NCBI RefSeq assembly: GCF_007745175.1
Contig: NZ_CP036271.1
Location: 5,034,314-5,098,313 of the forward strand
Direction of reading: 5' to 3'
Length of the DNA stretch: 64,000 nt
Source: Caulifigura coniformis
Lineage (GTDB): Bacteria > Planctomycetota > Planctomycetia > Planctomycetales > Planctomycetaceae
This document shows positions 1 to 10,331 of this stretch, piece after piece (position 1 is the stretch's first letter; every line of letters starts with the position of its first letter). Under the pieces are notes generated by a model, which saw only the letters and a program-made list of their open reading frames with translations, made no database searches and was not told the origin of the DNA. The position numbers were made by a program, and so were the translations under genes.

Positions 1-142
1 CGAGCCGATCGGCGATGAGCGCGCCGGTGATGCCCGCGCCGATGATGGCCACCTCGGCATGTGCGTCCTGCTCGAGTGCCGGAAAGGACGCCAGCAGCCC
101 GTTCAGGACTGGCCAGAGAGGTTCAGGGCTCTTGAGATCCAC
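1..142 (-). CDS. FAD-dependent oxidoreductase (DAO type), N-terminal fragment
   Basis: The minus strand reads from a GTG at 142 off the left edge with no stop. About 28 residues precede AEVAIIGAGITGALIADRL, a glycine-rich dinucleotide-binding loop (GxGxxG) of the kind that binds FAD in D-amino-acid-oxidase-like enzymes. A TGA in the same frame lies immediately upstream of the GTG (143-145), so the frame cannot extend further; no ATG lies between it and the Rossmann loop. The N-terminal stretch before the loop (SPEPLWPVLNGLLASFPAL) resembles the lead-in of DAO-type oxidoreductases, from memory of the family. Only 47 residues are visible, so substrate and exact family cannot be told. Confidence 0.7.
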   Translation of the reverse strand, partial: MDLKSPEPLWPVLNGLLASFPALEQDAHAEVAIIGAGITGALIADRL

Positions 143-781
143 TCAACAGGTCTCTGGTTCGACGGAGCGGCCACCTGGAATGCACCGATCCTAACCCAAT
201 CAGCAGACTTGCAGAGCCCCCTGTTTGGCCACCCGGGCGTCTTACGGAACGCCCGTCAGGGAACATGAACAGGAACTTAAGAAGGGCTCATCAGGGGCTT
301 AAGGGGCGGTTCTACGCTGAATGGTGTCGGAGTCCTGCACGTCAATTCCGGCCGTTCCCGTCAGTCCGGAGACTCTCGCCATGACCTTCAATCCCGACAG
401 CGCTTCTGGCGTGGTCTGTTTCCTCTTCATTGCGCTCGCCTCGATGCTCGGCATGCTCGAATGTCGCCATGGTTTTGGCCCGGCTGCGGCACAGCATGTC
501 GCCATGGCTGAGGAGGCTGAGAACGAAGACGACAGGAACCGCGCGTCGTAGACGCCCCGCCGAGCGGCATCATTTCTTTGCGGTCAGTTTCTTTCCGGCC
601 AGTACTGAAAGCCCGGCTTCCCGATCCCCATCGCATCGTTCTTCAGAACGATGTGCGATGAAGGCCTTGGGACCCTGCCGGGCTTCTCGCGTTTGTACAG
701 ACACGGGTCGCGTTTGCGCAGACAGGCAAGCCAGGAGCCGGCCGCCTATTGAGAGTCCGGAGAGCCTGCGCGGCGCCGGAA
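143..781. other. 639-bp gap between the FAD oxidoreductase and ftsH
   Basis: No convincing known gene. It holds one weak small-ORF candidate (381-551, listed separately). It also holds a nested inverted repeat: an outer arm GCCCGGC at 611-617 pairs with GCCGGGC at 677-683, and inside it CATCGTTCT (634-642) faces AGAACGATG (645-653). The ftsH stop is at the right edge, so this structure could end the ftsH transcript on the minus strand, but there is no clear U-tract. Confidence 0.5.
381..551 (+). CDS. possible 56-aa single-span membrane protein
   Basis: A 56-codon frame starts at an ATG with GGAG about 10 bases upstream (within TCCGGAGACT). The product has a central hydrophobic stretch (GVVCFLFIALASMLGML, roughly residues 10-26) followed by an acidic and polar tail. 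That is the layout of a small single-pass membrane protein. About two thirds of third codon positions are G or C, lower than in the neighbouring genes. I recognise no family and overlapping frames on both strands are also open, so this may be chance. Confidence 0.22.
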   Translation: MTFNPDSASGVVCFLFIALASMLGMLECRHGFGPAAAQHVAMAEEAENEDDRNRAS

Positions 782-2773
782 TTACGTATGCACCGGCTGG
801 TCGGGTGAGACGGTGACGACCTTGTCGGGGGCGTATTTCCGCGTCTTGGGGGGGCCGATCAGGAGCGTGAGCGCTTCGCGGTCGAGGATTTCCGACTTCA
901 GCAATGCCTCGGAAACCTTATCGAGTTCGGTGCGATGTTCGCGAAGCAGCTGGATGGCGCTCTCCTGGGCGTCGCTCAGGAATCGCTGGATTTCCTGGTC
1001 GATGGCAAAGGCGGTCTTTTCGCTGAAGTGGCGCTGGTCGTGCATTTCCTTGCCGAGGAACGGATTTTCTTCGGCATCGACGAACGCGACGGGGCCCACT
1101 GACTCGCTCATGCCCCAGCGCCCGACCATCTTGCGGGCGATGGAAGTCGCCTGCTTGAGGTCCTGCTCGGCGCCGGCGCTGTATTCGTTGAACACCAGCT
1201 TCTCGGCCGCCCTGCCCCCCATGGCGATGCGAAGCTGCGCGTGCAGCCGGCGTTCGCCGATGTGGTAGCGATCTTCCTCGGGCTGGAACTCGGTGACTCC
1301 CAGCGACCGGCCGCGCGGAACGATGGTGACCTTGTGCACGGGATCGACCTCGGGCGTATACCAGCCGATGAGGGCGTGCCCCGCCTCATGATACGCGGTC
1401 ATTTCGCGCTCGTAGTCGTCGAGGATTTCCTCGCGCTTGGCGCCCATCACGATCCGGTCCTTGGCGATCTCGAAGTCGTGGCGGTCGACGGCCGTCTTGC
1501 CTTCGCGCGTGGCGTTGAGGGCGGCCTCGTTGACGAGATTCCGGAGGTCAGCGCCGGAGAATCCGATGGTGCTGCCGGCCACACGTTCGAGATCGACATT
1601 TTCGGCCAGCGGAACTTTGCGGACGTGAACCTTGAGGATGCCCAGGCGGCCTTCGCGGGTCGGGCGGTCGACGGTGACGTGGCGGTCGAACCGGCCCGGG
1701 CGGAGCAGGGCCGGGTCGAGCACGTCAGGCCGGTTCGTCGCGGCGATGACGATCACGGCTTCGGACTGGTTGAAGCCGTCCATTTCGCTGAGGATCTGGT
1801 TGAGCGTCTGTTCGCGTTCATCGTGCCCACCGCCGATGCCGCCGCCGCGGATGCGTCCGACGGCGTCGATTTCGTCGATGAACAGGATGCAGGGGGACTG
1901 TTCCTTGGCGGCTCGGAACATGTCGCGGACGCGGCTGGCGCCGACGCCGACGAACATCTGGATGAACTCGCTGCCGTTGATCGAGAAGAAGGGAACTCCC
2001 GCCTCGCCGGCGACGGCACGGGCCACCAGCGTCTTTCCGGTTCCGGGAGGGCCCATGAGCAGCACGCCCTTGGGAATCTGGGCGCCGAGCCGCTGGAACT
2101 TGGCGGGGTCCTTCAGGAACTCCACCACTTCCTGGAGTTCGCGTTTGGCGTTTTCCATGCCGGCGACGTCGTCGAAGGTGGTCTTCTGGTCGGACGGTTT
2201 GAAGCGCTTGGCGGGGCTGCGGATGAATCCGCCGAACATGCCGCCGGACGACATGGGATCCGACGATCGGCGCATCATCCACATGATGATGCCGAACACG
2301 AGCAGCAGCGGTAGCGAATAGGCGAAGGCTTCGACGAACACGCTGGGCCGCGCCGTGCGTGCGTCGAACTTGATATTGCGCCTGCGGAGTTCGGGGATCA
2401 GGTCGCGGTCCTCGGGGACCACGGGCATCTCGGTGTTGAATTCGGGCGTGAGCGTGGGCATCCGGGCCTTGGTGGCCTCATCCGGGTTGGACGGAGGATT
2501 CTTCCACGAGCCGGTGATCGTCGTGTTGACGATCTTCACGTCCTTGACGTTGTCCTGCTTGGTGAGCTGATCCCAGAAGAAGCTGTAGTCGACGCGCGTG
2601 CCGATGGCGGCCGCCTGGCTCCACAGCCATCCCAGAAGGATGATGGAGATCAGGAGCAGGACCATCGGGACGGGCGGGCCCGTCCGGCGCGCTTCCGTTT
2701 CGCGGTCCTCCGAGCGGGATTGCGGCTTGGTGGCTGTGGGAGGTTTGGGGCCGCTCGGTGGGACGGAACTCAC
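782..2773 (-). CDS. ftsH: ATP-dependent zinc metalloprotease FtsH
   Basis: Membrane-anchored AAA+ protease that unfolds and degrades membrane and short-lived cytosolic proteins. I place the start at the GTG at 2773 because AAGGAAG sits 7 bases upstream; this gives 663 residues, normal for the family. The frame stays open to 2914, which would add 47 low-complexity residues reaching almost to the stop of the gene before it. Visible elements in order: transmembrane segment 37-53, a periplasmic domain, a second transmembrane segment about 146-167, Walker A GPPGTGKT 241-248, Walker B with ILFIDEID around 296-303, second region of homology RPGRFD 358-363, zinc motif HEAGH 462-466, and the downstream acidic ligand in AGAEQDL. 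All key residues are intact. A 121-bp gap separates it from the upstream propeller gene on the same strand. Confidence 0.97.
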   Translation of the reverse strand: MSSVPPSGPKPPTATKPQSRSEDRETEARRTGPPVPMVLLLISIILLGWLWSQAAAIGTRVDYSFFWDQLTKQDNVKDVKIVNTTITGSWKNPPSNPDEATKARMPTLTPEFNTEMPVVPEDRDLIPELRRRNIKFDARTARPSVFVEAFAYSLPLLLVFGIIMWMMRRSSDPMSSGGMFGGFIRSPAKRFKPSDQKTTFDDVAGMENAKRELQEVVEFLKDPAKFQRLGAQIPKGVLLMGPPGTGKTLVARAVAGEAGVPFFSINGSEFIQMFVGVGASRVRDMFRAAKEQSPCILFIDEIDAVGRIRGGGIGGGHDEREQTLNQILSEMDGFNQSEAVIVIAATNRPDVLDPALLRPGRFDRHVTVDRPTREGRLGILKVHVRKVPLAENVDLERVAGSTIGFSGADLRNLVNEAALNATREGKTAVDRHDFEIAKDRIVMGAKREEILDDYEREMTAYHEAGHALIGWYTPEVDPVHKVTIVPRGRSLGVTEFQPEEDRYHIGERRLHAQLRIAMGGRAAEKLVFNEYSAGAEQDLKQATSIARKMVGRWGMSESVGPVAFVDAEENPFLGKEMHDQRHFSEKTAFAIDQEIQRFLSDAQESAIQLLREHRTELDKVSEALLKSEILDREALTLLIGPPKTRKYAPDKVVTVSPDQPVHT

Positions 2774-2894
2774 GAGGTCGCTTCCTTGGGTGACAATCCG
2801 CCGGCGACTCCGGGGTGAAACCCGGAGCCGCCTGGTCGGAGGATGACTCCTGAACACTTCAATCGCTTCACGACGGCAGGGGCCGCCGTCCGGA

Positions 2895-4571
2895 TCAGTC
2901 TTTCTTCTCGCCAATGGCGAACAGCGTCGACTTGTTCGAGATGTAGAGAACGCCGTTGGCCATCACCGGGGTGCTGTACACGCTGTTCCCCATGTTCACC
3001 TCGGCGATGATCTCCATTTCCGGACCGTGCTTGAAGATCGTCACGTCGCCGTCTTCATCGCCGATGTAGACCTTGCCTTCAACGAGCATCGGGCTTGACC
3101 AGGCGGCCGCGAACATGTCGTGCGTCCAGTGCTGCTCGCCGGTGAGGGCGTTCAGGCAGTGGACCAGGCCGCTGAAGTCGGCGATATAGAGGATGTCATC
3201 CTTGATGACGACCGTGCCGCAGGTGCGGTGCATCTCCTCTTCGAACTCGAGCTTGCCGTCCTTGTTCTTGTCGAAGCCGACATAGTGCCAGACGGCGGCG
3301 GAGTCGGGGTTTGGAACCGCTTTTTCACCGGCCTTCGGGTCGACAGCCTGCAGGCGGCGGTGCGGGATCGGCTTGCCGTCCTTGTCCTGGGCCAGTTCGG
3401 GGCTGACGTCGCCGCGTTTGGTCGGGTCGATGCACCACAGGTGGCCGTTGCCTTCGCCGTGCTCGGGATCTTCACCCACGCCGACGTAGACCAGGCCCTT
3501 GTAGATCACCGGCGTGCCGATGATGTGATTCCGTTCTGACTTTCCGCTGACGGAGTAGACCGAGGCCTTCGGATTGCAGTCGAACTTCCACAGCAGTTTG
3601 GCATTTCCCTGGCCGTCGCCGGCGGGGTCGAAGCTGTAGATGTAGCCGTCGCCGCCGCCGAAGATGACCTGCTTCTGGCCCCCCATGACGCCATAGGCGG
3701 GGCTGGACCACTGGCCATGCAGAATGTTGATGCCAGGGCTCTTGTCGGTCCACAGCACCTTGCCCGTGTCGCGCTCCATGGCGAAGAAGCTCGGGGCGTT
3801 CGGGGCCGGGATGTTGACGTGGGTTTCGTCGACGCCGTTGGAGGTGCAGACGAACAGCACACCGTCGACGCAGATCAGCGACGAATTGCACATGTTGTGC
3901 TGCGAGACGCCCATCTGGCCCATCATGTCATACTTCCAGATGATGTCGGCCTCGTCCTTGTTCTCGTTGTCTTCCTGCTTGAAGGGGCCGTCGTTTTCGT
4001 TGTCGTGGAAACCTTCGGCGTCGAGGCAGGCGACTTCACCGCGGCTCGTGACGTACCAGACCTTGTCGCCTTCCGCATAAGCGGCGGCGCAGATTCCCTG
4101 ATCGGGCCAGTCGTGGACGCGTCCGGTGGGCAGCTTCGGGCTGGAATGCTGCCACAGGAATTTGCCGTCCGCTTCGTTGAAGCAGAGGAACACGCCGAGG
4201 TCGACAGTCTTGGGGTATCGCTTCAGCCAGGCGTGGTGGTTGTTGGTTCCGATGTAGACCTTGCCGTTCGCCACGACGACGTTGCCGTAGGTCTGGGAGC
4301 CGAGCGGGGCCGACCACAGGATGTTCTTCCCGCTTTCCACGTCCCATTCGATCGGGACGTTCTTCGCGTCGGGCGTATTGTTGCGATGAGTCCAGCCGCC
4401 CCACTGCGGCCAGTCCGACGGCTTGACGGCCCGTGCCTTGATCTCCGCCGCCGCCATGGCGGTCGGGTCTTCGTCCTTCGAGTCCTTCTCAGCCGCGGCA
4501 AGACAGTTGATCAGTCCAGCGGTGCCAGCGGTGACGAGCGCCGCGGGAATGAGCCAGTGGGACAATCGCAT
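2895..4571 (-). CDS. secreted PQQ-type beta-propeller protein with an EF-hand loop
   Basis: 558-residue protein with a signal peptide ([20 protein letters not shown], then a hydrophobic/alanine stretch to about residue 27). The rest is a series of PQQ-like beta-propeller repeats, seen as recurrent patterns such as [42 protein letters not shown] and NGVLYISN. Such proteins are common and secreted in planctomycetes; some bind PQQ, others are scaffolds related to BamB, and nothing here decides which. Residues 434-445 ([12 protein letters not shown]) form a canonical 12-residue EF-hand calcium loop embedded in the propeller. Start: ATG at 4571 with AGGAAG 8 bases upstream. It precedes ftsH on the same strand. 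Confidence 0.85.
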   Translation of the reverse strand: MRLSHWLIPAALVTAGTAGLINCLAAAEKDSKDEDPTAMAAAEIKARAVKPSDWPQWGGWTHRNNTPDAKNVPIEWDVESGKNILWSAPLGSQTYGNVVVANGKVYIGTNNHHAWLKRYPKTVDLGVFLCFNEADGKFLWQHSSPKLPTGRVHDWPDQGICAAAYAEGDKVWYVTSRGEVACLDAEGFHDNENDGPFKQEDNENKDEADIIWKYDMMGQMGVSQHNMCNSSLICVDGVLFVCTSNGVDETHVNIPAPNAPSFFAMERDTGKVLWTDKSPGINILHGQWSSPAYGVMGGQKQVIFGGGDGYIYSFDPAGDGQGNAKLLWKFDCNPKASVYSVSGKSERNHIIGTPVIYKGLVYVGVGEDPEHGEGNGHLWCIDPTKRGDVSPELAQDKDGKPIPHRRLQAVDPKAGEKAVPNPDSAAVWHYVGFDKNKDGKLEFEEEMHRTCGTVVIKDDILYIADFSGLVHCLNALTGEQHWTHDMFAAAWSSPMLVEGKVYIGDEDGDVTIFKHGPEMEIIAEVNMGNSVYSTPVMANGVLYISNKSTLFAIGEKKD

Positions 4572-4816
4572 GGGCAGGACTTCCTGAACACAGTGAGGCG
4601 GGGTGCGGACATCCCGTCCGCAATCGACGGGTGGGACAGGTCACCGCGCAGGCTCCTGCGGCGGCAACCCGAAATTATAGGCACTGAGGCCGGGGAATGA
4701 ATGCAACGGAGGGGAGTGGAGACAATCCGCGGGGTGAGCGGATCTTCAGGTTCCGGAAGGCGATGGCGGAGAAGTCCCGCCGCCGGGCGGGAGCTGGACC
4801 CCGGAAACGGCCCCCA

Positions 4817-5770
4817 TCAACCTGCTTCAGGCTTGGGCTGGAGGTCCCGGAATCGAAGCTGGGGCTTCTCGATGGTCACCACCGTGTACGGCGGGATCGT
4901 GCGGGTCAGCGACACGCTGGCGCCGACGACGCAGTTGGCGCCGACAGTCGTCTCCCCCCCCAGGACCGTCGCGTTCGCGTAGATCACGACGTCATCGTCG
5001 ATCGTCGGATGCCGTTTGCTGCCGCGAACGAGATTTCCGTCTTCATCCTTGGCGAAGCTCAGGGCCCCGAGAGTGACTCCCTGGTAGATCTTCACCCGCG
5101 AGCCGATCTCGCACGTCGCGCCGATGACGACGCCCGTTCCGTGGTCGATGAAGAAGGACGGGCCGATTTTCGCCCCAGGGTGGATGTCGATTCCGGTCAG
5201 CTTGTGGGCGTCTTCCGAGATCATGCGGGGAATCAGCGGGACTCCCTGACGGAACAACTGGTGGGCGATGCGGTAGCTGCTGATGGCTTCGAGGCCGGGA
5301 TAGCAGAAGATGATCTCGTCGAGTCCGGAGGCGGCCGGGTCGCCGTCGAAGGCGGCCTGGACGTCTGTGGCCAGCAGTCGCCGGAGTTCGGGCAGCGATT
5401 CGAGGAAGCGGACGGTCTGTCGCTGTCCCTCCATTTCGAAATCTTTGAGCTTCTCGGTTTCGCAGCAATCACTGTGCTGGGTGTCGCTGCCATAGCGGAC
5501 GGCGCGGGCGATCTGCTGCGTCAGCCGGTCGTGGAGCGAATCGATCATGTCACCGACGAAGTAGGTGACGTTGCCCATGTGAAGATGCTGCCGCCGCCTG
5601 TAGCCGGGGAACAGGAGTTCCTTCACATCGGAGACGATGCTCACGACATCCGCGACGTTCGGGAGCGGGCAATGCCCCAGATAGTTGATCGAACGGTGCT
5701 CGAGATAGCTGTCGACGAGCCGGTCGGTGAGTTGGCCGAGTTCTTCCTTGATGCGGAAATCCGTCGCCAT
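4817..5770 (-). CDS. cysE: serine O-acetyltransferase
   Basis: Transfers acetyl from acetyl-CoA to L-serine to give O-acetylserine, the committed step of cysteine synthesis. The C-terminal half is a left-handed beta-helix of hexapeptide repeats: [43 protein letters not shown], and the following [21 protein letters not shown]. The catalytic His lies in FIDHGTG. The N-terminal half is the all-helical domain of about 170 residues. Start at the ATG at 5770 (GGGAG 7 bases upstream); an in-frame ATG at 5806 would add 12 residues. 317 residues is longer than the short EpsC form and matches the long form. Flanked by gaps of about 245 bp on both sides, so probably transcribed alone. Confidence 0.93.
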   Translation of the reverse strand: MATDFRIKEELGQLTDRLVDSYLEHRSINYLGHCPLPNVADVVSIVSDVKELLFPGYRRRQHLHMGNVTYFVGDMIDSLHDRLTQQIARAVRYGSDTQHSDCCETEKLKDFEMEGQRQTVRFLESLPELRRLLATDVQAAFDGDPAASGLDEIIFCYPGLEAISSYRIAHQLFRQGVPLIPRMISEDAHKLTGIDIHPGAKIGPSFFIDHGTGVVIGATCEIGSRVKIYQGVTLGALSFAKDEDGNLVRGSKRHPTIDDDVVIYANATVLGGETTVGANCVVGASVSLTRTIPPYTVVTIEKPQLRFRDLQPKPEAG

Positions 5771-6015
5771 GAAGGTGCTCCCGCGCGAAGCGGCGTCCTG
5801 AATCACAAAGCCAGCCAGGGCCGCCGGTTGGCGACCGGCCGAATCGGCGGGTCGCCTGGAAGCGGGGACACAGTATCCCCCGGAAAGTTCCCCCTGCTTG
5901 CCTGAATTCTACGACCGTTGTCGCAGGCGCTTCAAGCACTGGGGGAATCGTCCACCAGACCTCTCCAAGTTGAATGGAATCGCGAGGCGAACTCCCGGGA
6001 AGCGGCCCGTCGCCC

Positions 6016-7263
6016 CTAACCCAGCGTTCGGCGATTCTCGCGAATGGTCACTCGCCGGACGGCGTCCAGGTCGACGGTCACCCCCAGGCCAGGGCCTTCG
6101 AGCCGGGCGCCCCAGCCCCCGCGGCGAAAGGTGATGTCCTCCTTGATCAGCGGCTCGGCCACCAGCAGGCGGTCGAAGCTTCCTTCGACGTACCGCAGCG
6201 GGCCGATCTTACAGGCGAAGTGCCGTCCCGCGGCGGAGAGCAACCCGGTCTCGCCGACCTGGCAGCCGAGCTGGAATTCCAGCCCCGCCGCGCGCGCCAT
6301 GCGCGCCAGGGCACCCGTTCTGACGATTCCCCCGCACTTCGAGAGTCTGAGGTTGAAGATGTCGCACAGTCCCAGGTCGATCGCGCGCTGGGCGTCGTCC
6401 GTACTGCACAGCGACTCATCGAGGATCACATCGACACCGAGTCGCGGACGAATGGTCGCGAGTCTCTCGACGTCCGTATGACGGACAGGCTGTTCCACGG
6501 CCGAAATTCGGGCGGGCCGAAGTGCGGCGACGCGTCTCTCGACGTCATCAGGGCGCCACGCCTCGTTCGCGTCGACGCGGAGGTCCATCTTCCGACCGCA
6601 CGCATGCCGAATGGCGCGGACATTCCACGGATCGATCAGCGGCCACTTTCCGACTTTGACTTTGCAGAACTCGAAGCCGTAGTACCGGAACATTCCGGCT
6701 CCGATGAGGGTGCGAATCGGACCAGTGGAAGACAGGGCACCGCTGTATTGCGCCCGATCGCGATTCTGGCGCAGCGGTTCGGCGCCGGGGATGGCATCGA
6801 ATACCGCCGAGAGCGGCCGGCCGAGGCTGCGGCAGACGGCATCCAGGACGGCCAGTTCCACGGCGCAGCGAAACGCATTGCCAAAGCTGGATCGACGAGC
6901 CCGATCGAGGGGTGTCGATGTGAACATTTCCAGCCGGCCGGCGACATTTGCCAGGACGTTCCGTGCGTCGAGTTCGCCTCCAAGGACCGCGCCGAAGTCG
7001 AATCGGGCGAAATGCTCCCAGGCCGTTTCGATGGTCTCCCCGGTGACGTACTCCCGGGGCAGGCCTTCCCCCCAGCCGATCGTGCCATCGTCAAGTCGGG
7101 CCCGGATAAGCAGCGTGTCGTTGTCGGTCCGCGTGTGTGAGGCGTGCCGGATGCGACGCTTGAGTGGAATGCGTGCGTGCGTGGCGGTGAGTTCGACGAG
7201 ACGCACGGCAGAAACTTGAGCGGGAGAACGGGACGGGGGCCGGATGTTTCGAACGGGCAACAC
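6016..7263 (-). CDS. enolase-superfamily enzyme (muconate cycloisomerase / dipeptide epimerase-like)
   Basis: Mandelate racemase/muconate-lactonising-type barrel enzyme, which abstracts a proton alpha to a carboxylate bound to Mg2+. Visible: N-terminal capping domain, the catalytic KxK pair in CKVKVGKW, metal ligands Asp (LRVDANEAW), Glu (AVEQPV) and Asp (ILDESL), and the opposing base Lys in RLSKCGG. All expected catalytic residues are present. The substrate cannot be read from sequence; dipeptide epimerase, muconate cycloisomerase and o-succinylbenzoate synthase share this pattern, and no menaquinone or peptidoglycan-recycling gene is adjacent. The GTG at 7263 gives 415 residues; a GTG about 19 codons in would give a more typical N-terminus (VRLVELTATHARIPL). 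Confidence 0.85.
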   Translation of the reverse strand: MLPVRNIRPPSRSPAQVSAVRLVELTATHARIPLKRRIRHASHTRTDNDTLLIRARLDDGTIGWGEGLPREYVTGETIETAWEHFARFDFGAVLGGELDARNVLANVAGRLEMFTSTPLDRARRSSFGNAFRCAVELAVLDAVCRSLGRPLSAVFDAIPGAEPLRQNRDRAQYSGALSSTGPIRTLIGAGMFRYYGFEFCKVKVGKWPLIDPWNVRAIRHACGRKMDLRVDANEAWRPDDVERRVAALRPARISAVEQPVRHTDVERLATIRPRLGVDVILDESLCSTDDAQRAIDLGLCDIFNLRLSKCGGIVRTGALARMARAAGLEFQLGCQVGETGLLSAAGRHFACKIGPLRYVEGSFDRLLVAEPLIKEDITFRRGGWGARLEGPGLGVTVDLDAVRRVTIRENRRTLG

Positions 7264-7398
7264 GTCCCGGCCGTCAAATCCATGGTCTGTACCCCGGATC
7301 CTATCGGCTGCGACGTATGATTTCAGAGCGCGAGGATCGGAAGGGGCGGTGGAGGATGAGAATGGCTTTGCGGACGAATCGCCGAGTCAACCCGTATC

Positions 7399-7427
7399 TT
7401 GCCGCTTCCCCTGTCCGCAACTAGAAT
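7399..7427 (+). promoter_or_regulatory. sigma70-type promoter of clpC
   Basis: TTGCCG at 7399-7404 and TAGAAT at 7422-7427 are separated by exactly 17 bases. The site lies about 118 bases upstream of the clpC ATG in an otherwise empty gap. No CIRCE or CtsR-like repeat was seen near it. Confidence 0.5.
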
Positions 7428-7513
7428 TCCGCAGATTATTACGGGGGCTGACGGACCAGTCCTTCCAGCACGAAACCCAGTCGGGGATGCTCCGGTCTCG
7501 GTTTTGCAACTTC

Positions 7514-7538
7514 CTGCCGCAACGGCAGTTGCGAGGAG
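7514..7538 (+). promoter_or_regulatory. clpC leader hairpin and strong ribosome binding site
   Basis: CTGCCG (7514-7519) and CGGCAG (7523-7528) form a tight hairpin with a CAA loop. An overlapping alternative pairs GCAACT (7506-7511) with AGTTGC (7527-7532). Four bases downstream of the hairpin is GAGGAG (7533-7538), 6 bases before the clpC ATG. The hairpin is close enough to influence ribosome access, but no regulation is demonstrated. Confidence 0.4.
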
Positions 7539-7544
7539 TTTTGA

Positions 7545-10070
7545 ATGTACGAACGATTTACCGATCGAGCCCGGAAGGTCATGCAACTGGCCAACCAGGA
7601 AGCTCAGCGGTTCAACCACGAATACATCGGCACGGAACACATCCTGCTGGGTCTCGTGAAAGAGGGCTCGGGCGTCGCGGCCAACGTTCTGAAGAATCTG
7701 GACGTCGACCTCCGCAAGATCCGCCATGAGGTCGAGAACATCGTCCAGTCCGGTCCGGACATGGTCACGATGGGCAAGCTGCCGCAGACGCCTCGCGCCA
7801 AGAAGGTGATCGAGTACGCGATGGAAGAGGCGCGCAACCTCAACCACAACTACGTCGGCACCGAGCACCTTCTCCTCGGCCTCCTGCGCGAGCAGGAAGG
7901 TGTGGCCGCTCAGGTTCTCATGAATCTCGGCATGAAGCTCGAAGACGTCCGCGAGGAGGTTCTGAACCTGCTGGGGCATGGCCTCGAGCAGGGGAGCGAA
8001 TCGACCGAACGGGGGACGCAGAAATCCGAGAAGCAGTCGGGCAAGAGCAAGACTCCGGCCCTCGACAGCTTCGGCCGCGACCTCACCGAACTCGCCCGCC
8101 AGGGCAAGCTCGATCCGGTCATCGGCCGCGCCAACGAGATCGAACGCGTGACGCAGATTCTCTGCCGTCGCCAGAAGAACAATCCGGTGCTCCTCGGTGA
8201 GGCGGGCGTCGGCAAGACGGCCATCGTCGAAGGCTTCGCCCAGCTCGTGATCGAAGGCAACGTTCCGGAGATCCTGCGGGATCGCCGGATCGTCGTGCTC
8301 GACCTCGCGATGATGGTCGCCGGCACGAAGTACCGCGGTCAGTTCGAAGAGCGGATCAAGGCCGTGATGAACGAAGTTCGTCGCGCCAAGAACGTGATCC
8401 TGTTTATCGACGAACTGCACACCCTCGTGGGCGCGGGCGGCGCGGAAGGGGCGATCGACGCCTCGAACGTGCTGAAGCCGGCCCTGAGCCGCGGCGAGAT
8501 GCAGTGCATCGGAGCGACCACCCTCGACGAGTACCGCAAGTACATCGAGAAGGACGGCGCTCTCGAACGCCGCTTCCAGATGGTGATGGTCGATCCGCCG
8601 AGCAAGGACCAGGCGGTCGAGATCCTCAAGGGTCTGCGCGATCGTTACGAGAGCCACCACCGCGTCCAGTACACCGACGACGCCCTCGAGAAGTCGGTCG
8701 AGCTGTCGAGCCGCTACATCACCGGCCGCTGCCTGCCGGACAAGGCGATCGACGTGATTGACGAAGCGGGCGCCCGCATCCGGCTGAAGAGCATGGTCCG
8801 TCCGCCGGATCTGAAAGAGCTCGAAGAGGAAATGGAGCGGCTGAACACCCAGAAGGAAGAAGCCGTCGCCAATCAGGACTTCGAGAAGGCCGCGGCGCTG
8901 CGCGATTCGGCCGACAAGCTGAAGAAGAAGAAGGAGTCGATCAACAAGGAGTGGCGTCAGAAGTCGAAGGAAGTCGACGGAGTCGTCGACGGCGAGGTGA
9001 TTTCGGAGGTCGTCGCCAAGATGACCGGCGTTCCGCTCACCCGGCTGTCGAGCGAAGACCAGGTTCGGCTGCTGGAGATGGAGAAGGAGCTGCACAAGCG
9101 GGTCGTTTCGCAGGACGAGGCGATCAAGCTGGTGTGCAAGGCGGTTCGCCGCAGCCGCAGCGGTCTGAAAGACCCGAAGCGTCCGACGGCGACGTTCCTG
9201 TTCTCCGGACCGACCGGCGTCGGCAAGACGCTGCTCGCGAAGACGCTCGCCGAATTCATGTTCGGCGAGGAAGACGCCCTCGTGCAGATCGACATGTCGG
9301 AGTACCAGGAGCGGCATAACATCAGCCGCCTCATTGGCGCCCCTCCGGGATATGTCGGCTATGAAGAAGGCGGCCAGTTGACGGAAAAGATCCGCCGCCG
9401 GCCGTACAGCGTGGTCCTGCTCGACGAAATCGAGAAGGCGCATCCCGACGTTTACAACATGCTTCTGCAGATCATGGAAGAAGGCCATCTGACCGACAGC
9501 TTCGGTCGGAAGGTCGACTTCAAGAACGTGATCCTGATCATGACGACGAACGTCGGCGCCCAGGCGATCGCCAACAAGTCGTTCGGGTTCGACGTCGCCA
9601 GCGACGAGAACGCGAGCTACGACAAGATGAAGAAGAACGTGCTGGCGGAAGTCAGCCGCGTTTTCAAGCCCGAGTTCATCGGCCGTCTTGATGAGATCGT
9701 CGTGTTCCACAAGCTGACCGACGAGAACATGAAGAGCATCGTCGAGTTCGAGATGTCGAAGGTGCGCGAGCGTCTGAAGGAACGGGGCATGACCCTCATC
9801 CTGACCGACGAAGCGAAGCAGTTCGTCATCGAGAAGGCCCGGGCCGTCGAAGGCAACCGCGAAGCCGAATACGGCGCGCGTCCGCTTCGTCGTGCCGTCG
9901 AGATGTACGTCGAAGACCCGCTGGCGGAGGAGCTTCTCCGCGGCGAGTTCCAGGGGAAGACGGTCATCACGGTCAAGGTCGCGGAAGTTGGCGAAGAAAA
10001 GCGTCTGGAGTTCACGGCCTCGGCCGAAGAAGCGGCTCCGGAAGAGGAACTGGCTTCAGCCGGCGCGTAA
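7545..10070 (+). CDS. clpC: ATP-dependent Clp protease ATPase subunit ClpC
   Basis: Two-domain AAA+ unfoldase that feeds substrates to ClpP; 841 residues, usual for ClpC. Order: paired Clp N-terminal repeats (about 1-145), D1 with Walker A GEAGVGKT 218-225 and Walker [11 protein letters not shown], a middle coiled region containing a UVR motif (around residues 425-460) which separates ClpC from ClpA and ClpB, D2 with Walker A GPTGVGKT 555-562 and Walker [11 protein letters not shown], and the C-terminal D2-small domain. Start fixed by GAGGAG six bases upstream. It stands alone between a promoter at 7399 and a strong terminator at 10087; clpP is not in the window. The antisense strand carries a 795-codon open frame that is a composition artefact. 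Confidence 0.97.
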   Translation: MYERFTDRARKVMQLANQEAQRFNHEYIGTEHILLGLVKEGSGVAANVLKNLDVDLRKIRHEVENIVQSGPDMVTMGKLPQTPRAKKVIEYAMEEARNLNHNYVGTEHLLLGLLREQEGVAAQVLMNLGMKLEDVREEVLNLLGHGLEQGSESTERGTQKSEKQSGKSKTPALDSFGRDLTELARQGKLDPVIGRANEIERVTQILCRRQKNNPVLLGEAGVGKTAIVEGFAQLVIEGNVPEILRDRRIVVLDLAMMVAGTKYRGQFEERIKAVMNEVRRAKNVILFIDELHTLVGAGGAEGAIDASNVLKPALSRGEMQCIGATTLDEYRKYIEKDGALERRFQMVMVDPPSKDQAVEILKGLRDRYESHHRVQYTDDALEKSVELSSRYITGRCLPDKAIDVIDEAGARIRLKSMVRPPDLKELEEEMERLNTQKEEAVANQDFEKAAALRDSADKLKKKKESINKEWRQKSKEVDGVVDGEVISEVVAKMTGVPLTRLSSEDQVRLLEMEKELHKRVVSQDEAIKLVCKAVRRSRSGLKDPKRPTATFLFSGPTGVGKTLLAKTLAEFMFGEEDALVQIDMSEYQERHNISRLIGAPPGYVGYEEGGQLTEKIRRRPYSVVLLDEIEKAHPDVYNMLLQIMEEGHLTDSFGRKVDFKNVILIMTTNVGAQAIANKSFGFDVASDENASYDKMKKNVLAEVSRVFKPEFIGRLDEIVVFHKLTDENMKSIVEFEMSKVRERLKERGMTLILTDEAKQFVIEKARAVEGNREAEYGARPLRRAVEMYVEDPLAEELLRGEFQGKTVITVKVAEVGEEKRLEFTASAEEAAPEEELASAGA

Positions 10071-10086
10071 GTTTGATCTCTCGCGA

Positions 10087-10121
10087 AAGCCCGGGGGTTG
10101 CAACCCCCGGGCTTCTTTCTT
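10087..10121 (+). terminator. rho-independent terminator of clpC
   Basis: A perfect 28-bp inverted repeat: 14 bases beginning AAGCCCGGGGG at 10087-10100 face their exact complement at 10101-10114, followed by CTTTCTT. It begins 16 bases after the clpC stop codon. Confidence 0.85.
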
Positions 10122-10165
10122 GCGCTGTCTCCGTTCGCGTTCACCGCAGGCCAGTGGAAGGCGGC

Positions 10166-10201
10166 ACACGCATGAAAGCGCGCCTCGCCGGTGACGAGAT
10201 C
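10166..10201 (-). pseudogene. relic of a second Nif3-like gene (short fragment)
   Basis: The minus strand encodes DLVTGEARFHAC here. The intact Nif3-like gene 700 bp away contains VLVTGEARFHAC. Eleven consecutive residues are identical although 8 of the 11 codons differ, every time only at the third base. Chance DNA similarity would not leave only synonymous changes, so this looks like a diverged coding fragment, not a recent duplication. Downstream, FHWPAV faintly recalls the HYATERPAV that follows in the intact protein, as if a piece were deleted. The frame runs on into clpC antisense sequence, has no start of its own, and contains the terminator, so it is not a functional gene. Confidence 0.4.
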
Positions 10202-10277
10202 GAGATTCGACTGATCGATCCAGATGACGGCAGACGATCTGTCGCCCCTTCGAGGCTGCGACGTGTGGGAGCTCATT

Positions 10278-10297
10278 CCGGGTGCTGACGCACCCGG
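10278..10297. repeat. small intergenic hairpin
   Basis: CCGGGTGC (10278-10285) faces GCACCCGG (10290-10297) across TGAC. A further small hairpin with a UUCG-type loop, GCTCC-TTC-GGAGC, lies at 10310-10322. They fall between the convergent clpC and DUF983 genes and may end the latter's transcript. There is no U-tract. Confidence 0.45.
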
Positions 10298-10331
10298 CTA
10301 AGCAGTGTCGCTCCTTCGGAGCTTTGCGTCC

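Noticed and set aside
430-816. 128-codon frame overlapping the end of ftsH
   Set aside because: Arg/Ser/Pro-rich, no ribosome site, overlaps a certain gene.
7323-9710. 795-codon minus-strand open frame antisense to clpC
   Set aside because: It mirrors clpC codons in a GC-rich gene, its product is Arg/Leu/Val-rich without motifs, and it has no ribosome site; clpC is certain.
10297-10323. SSEGATLL on the minus strand, resembling SSEGRTLL in the Nif3-like protein
   Set aside because: It is out of frame with the stronger fragment at 10166-10201 and coincides with a GCTCC-TTC-GGAGC hairpin, so similarity may be chance.
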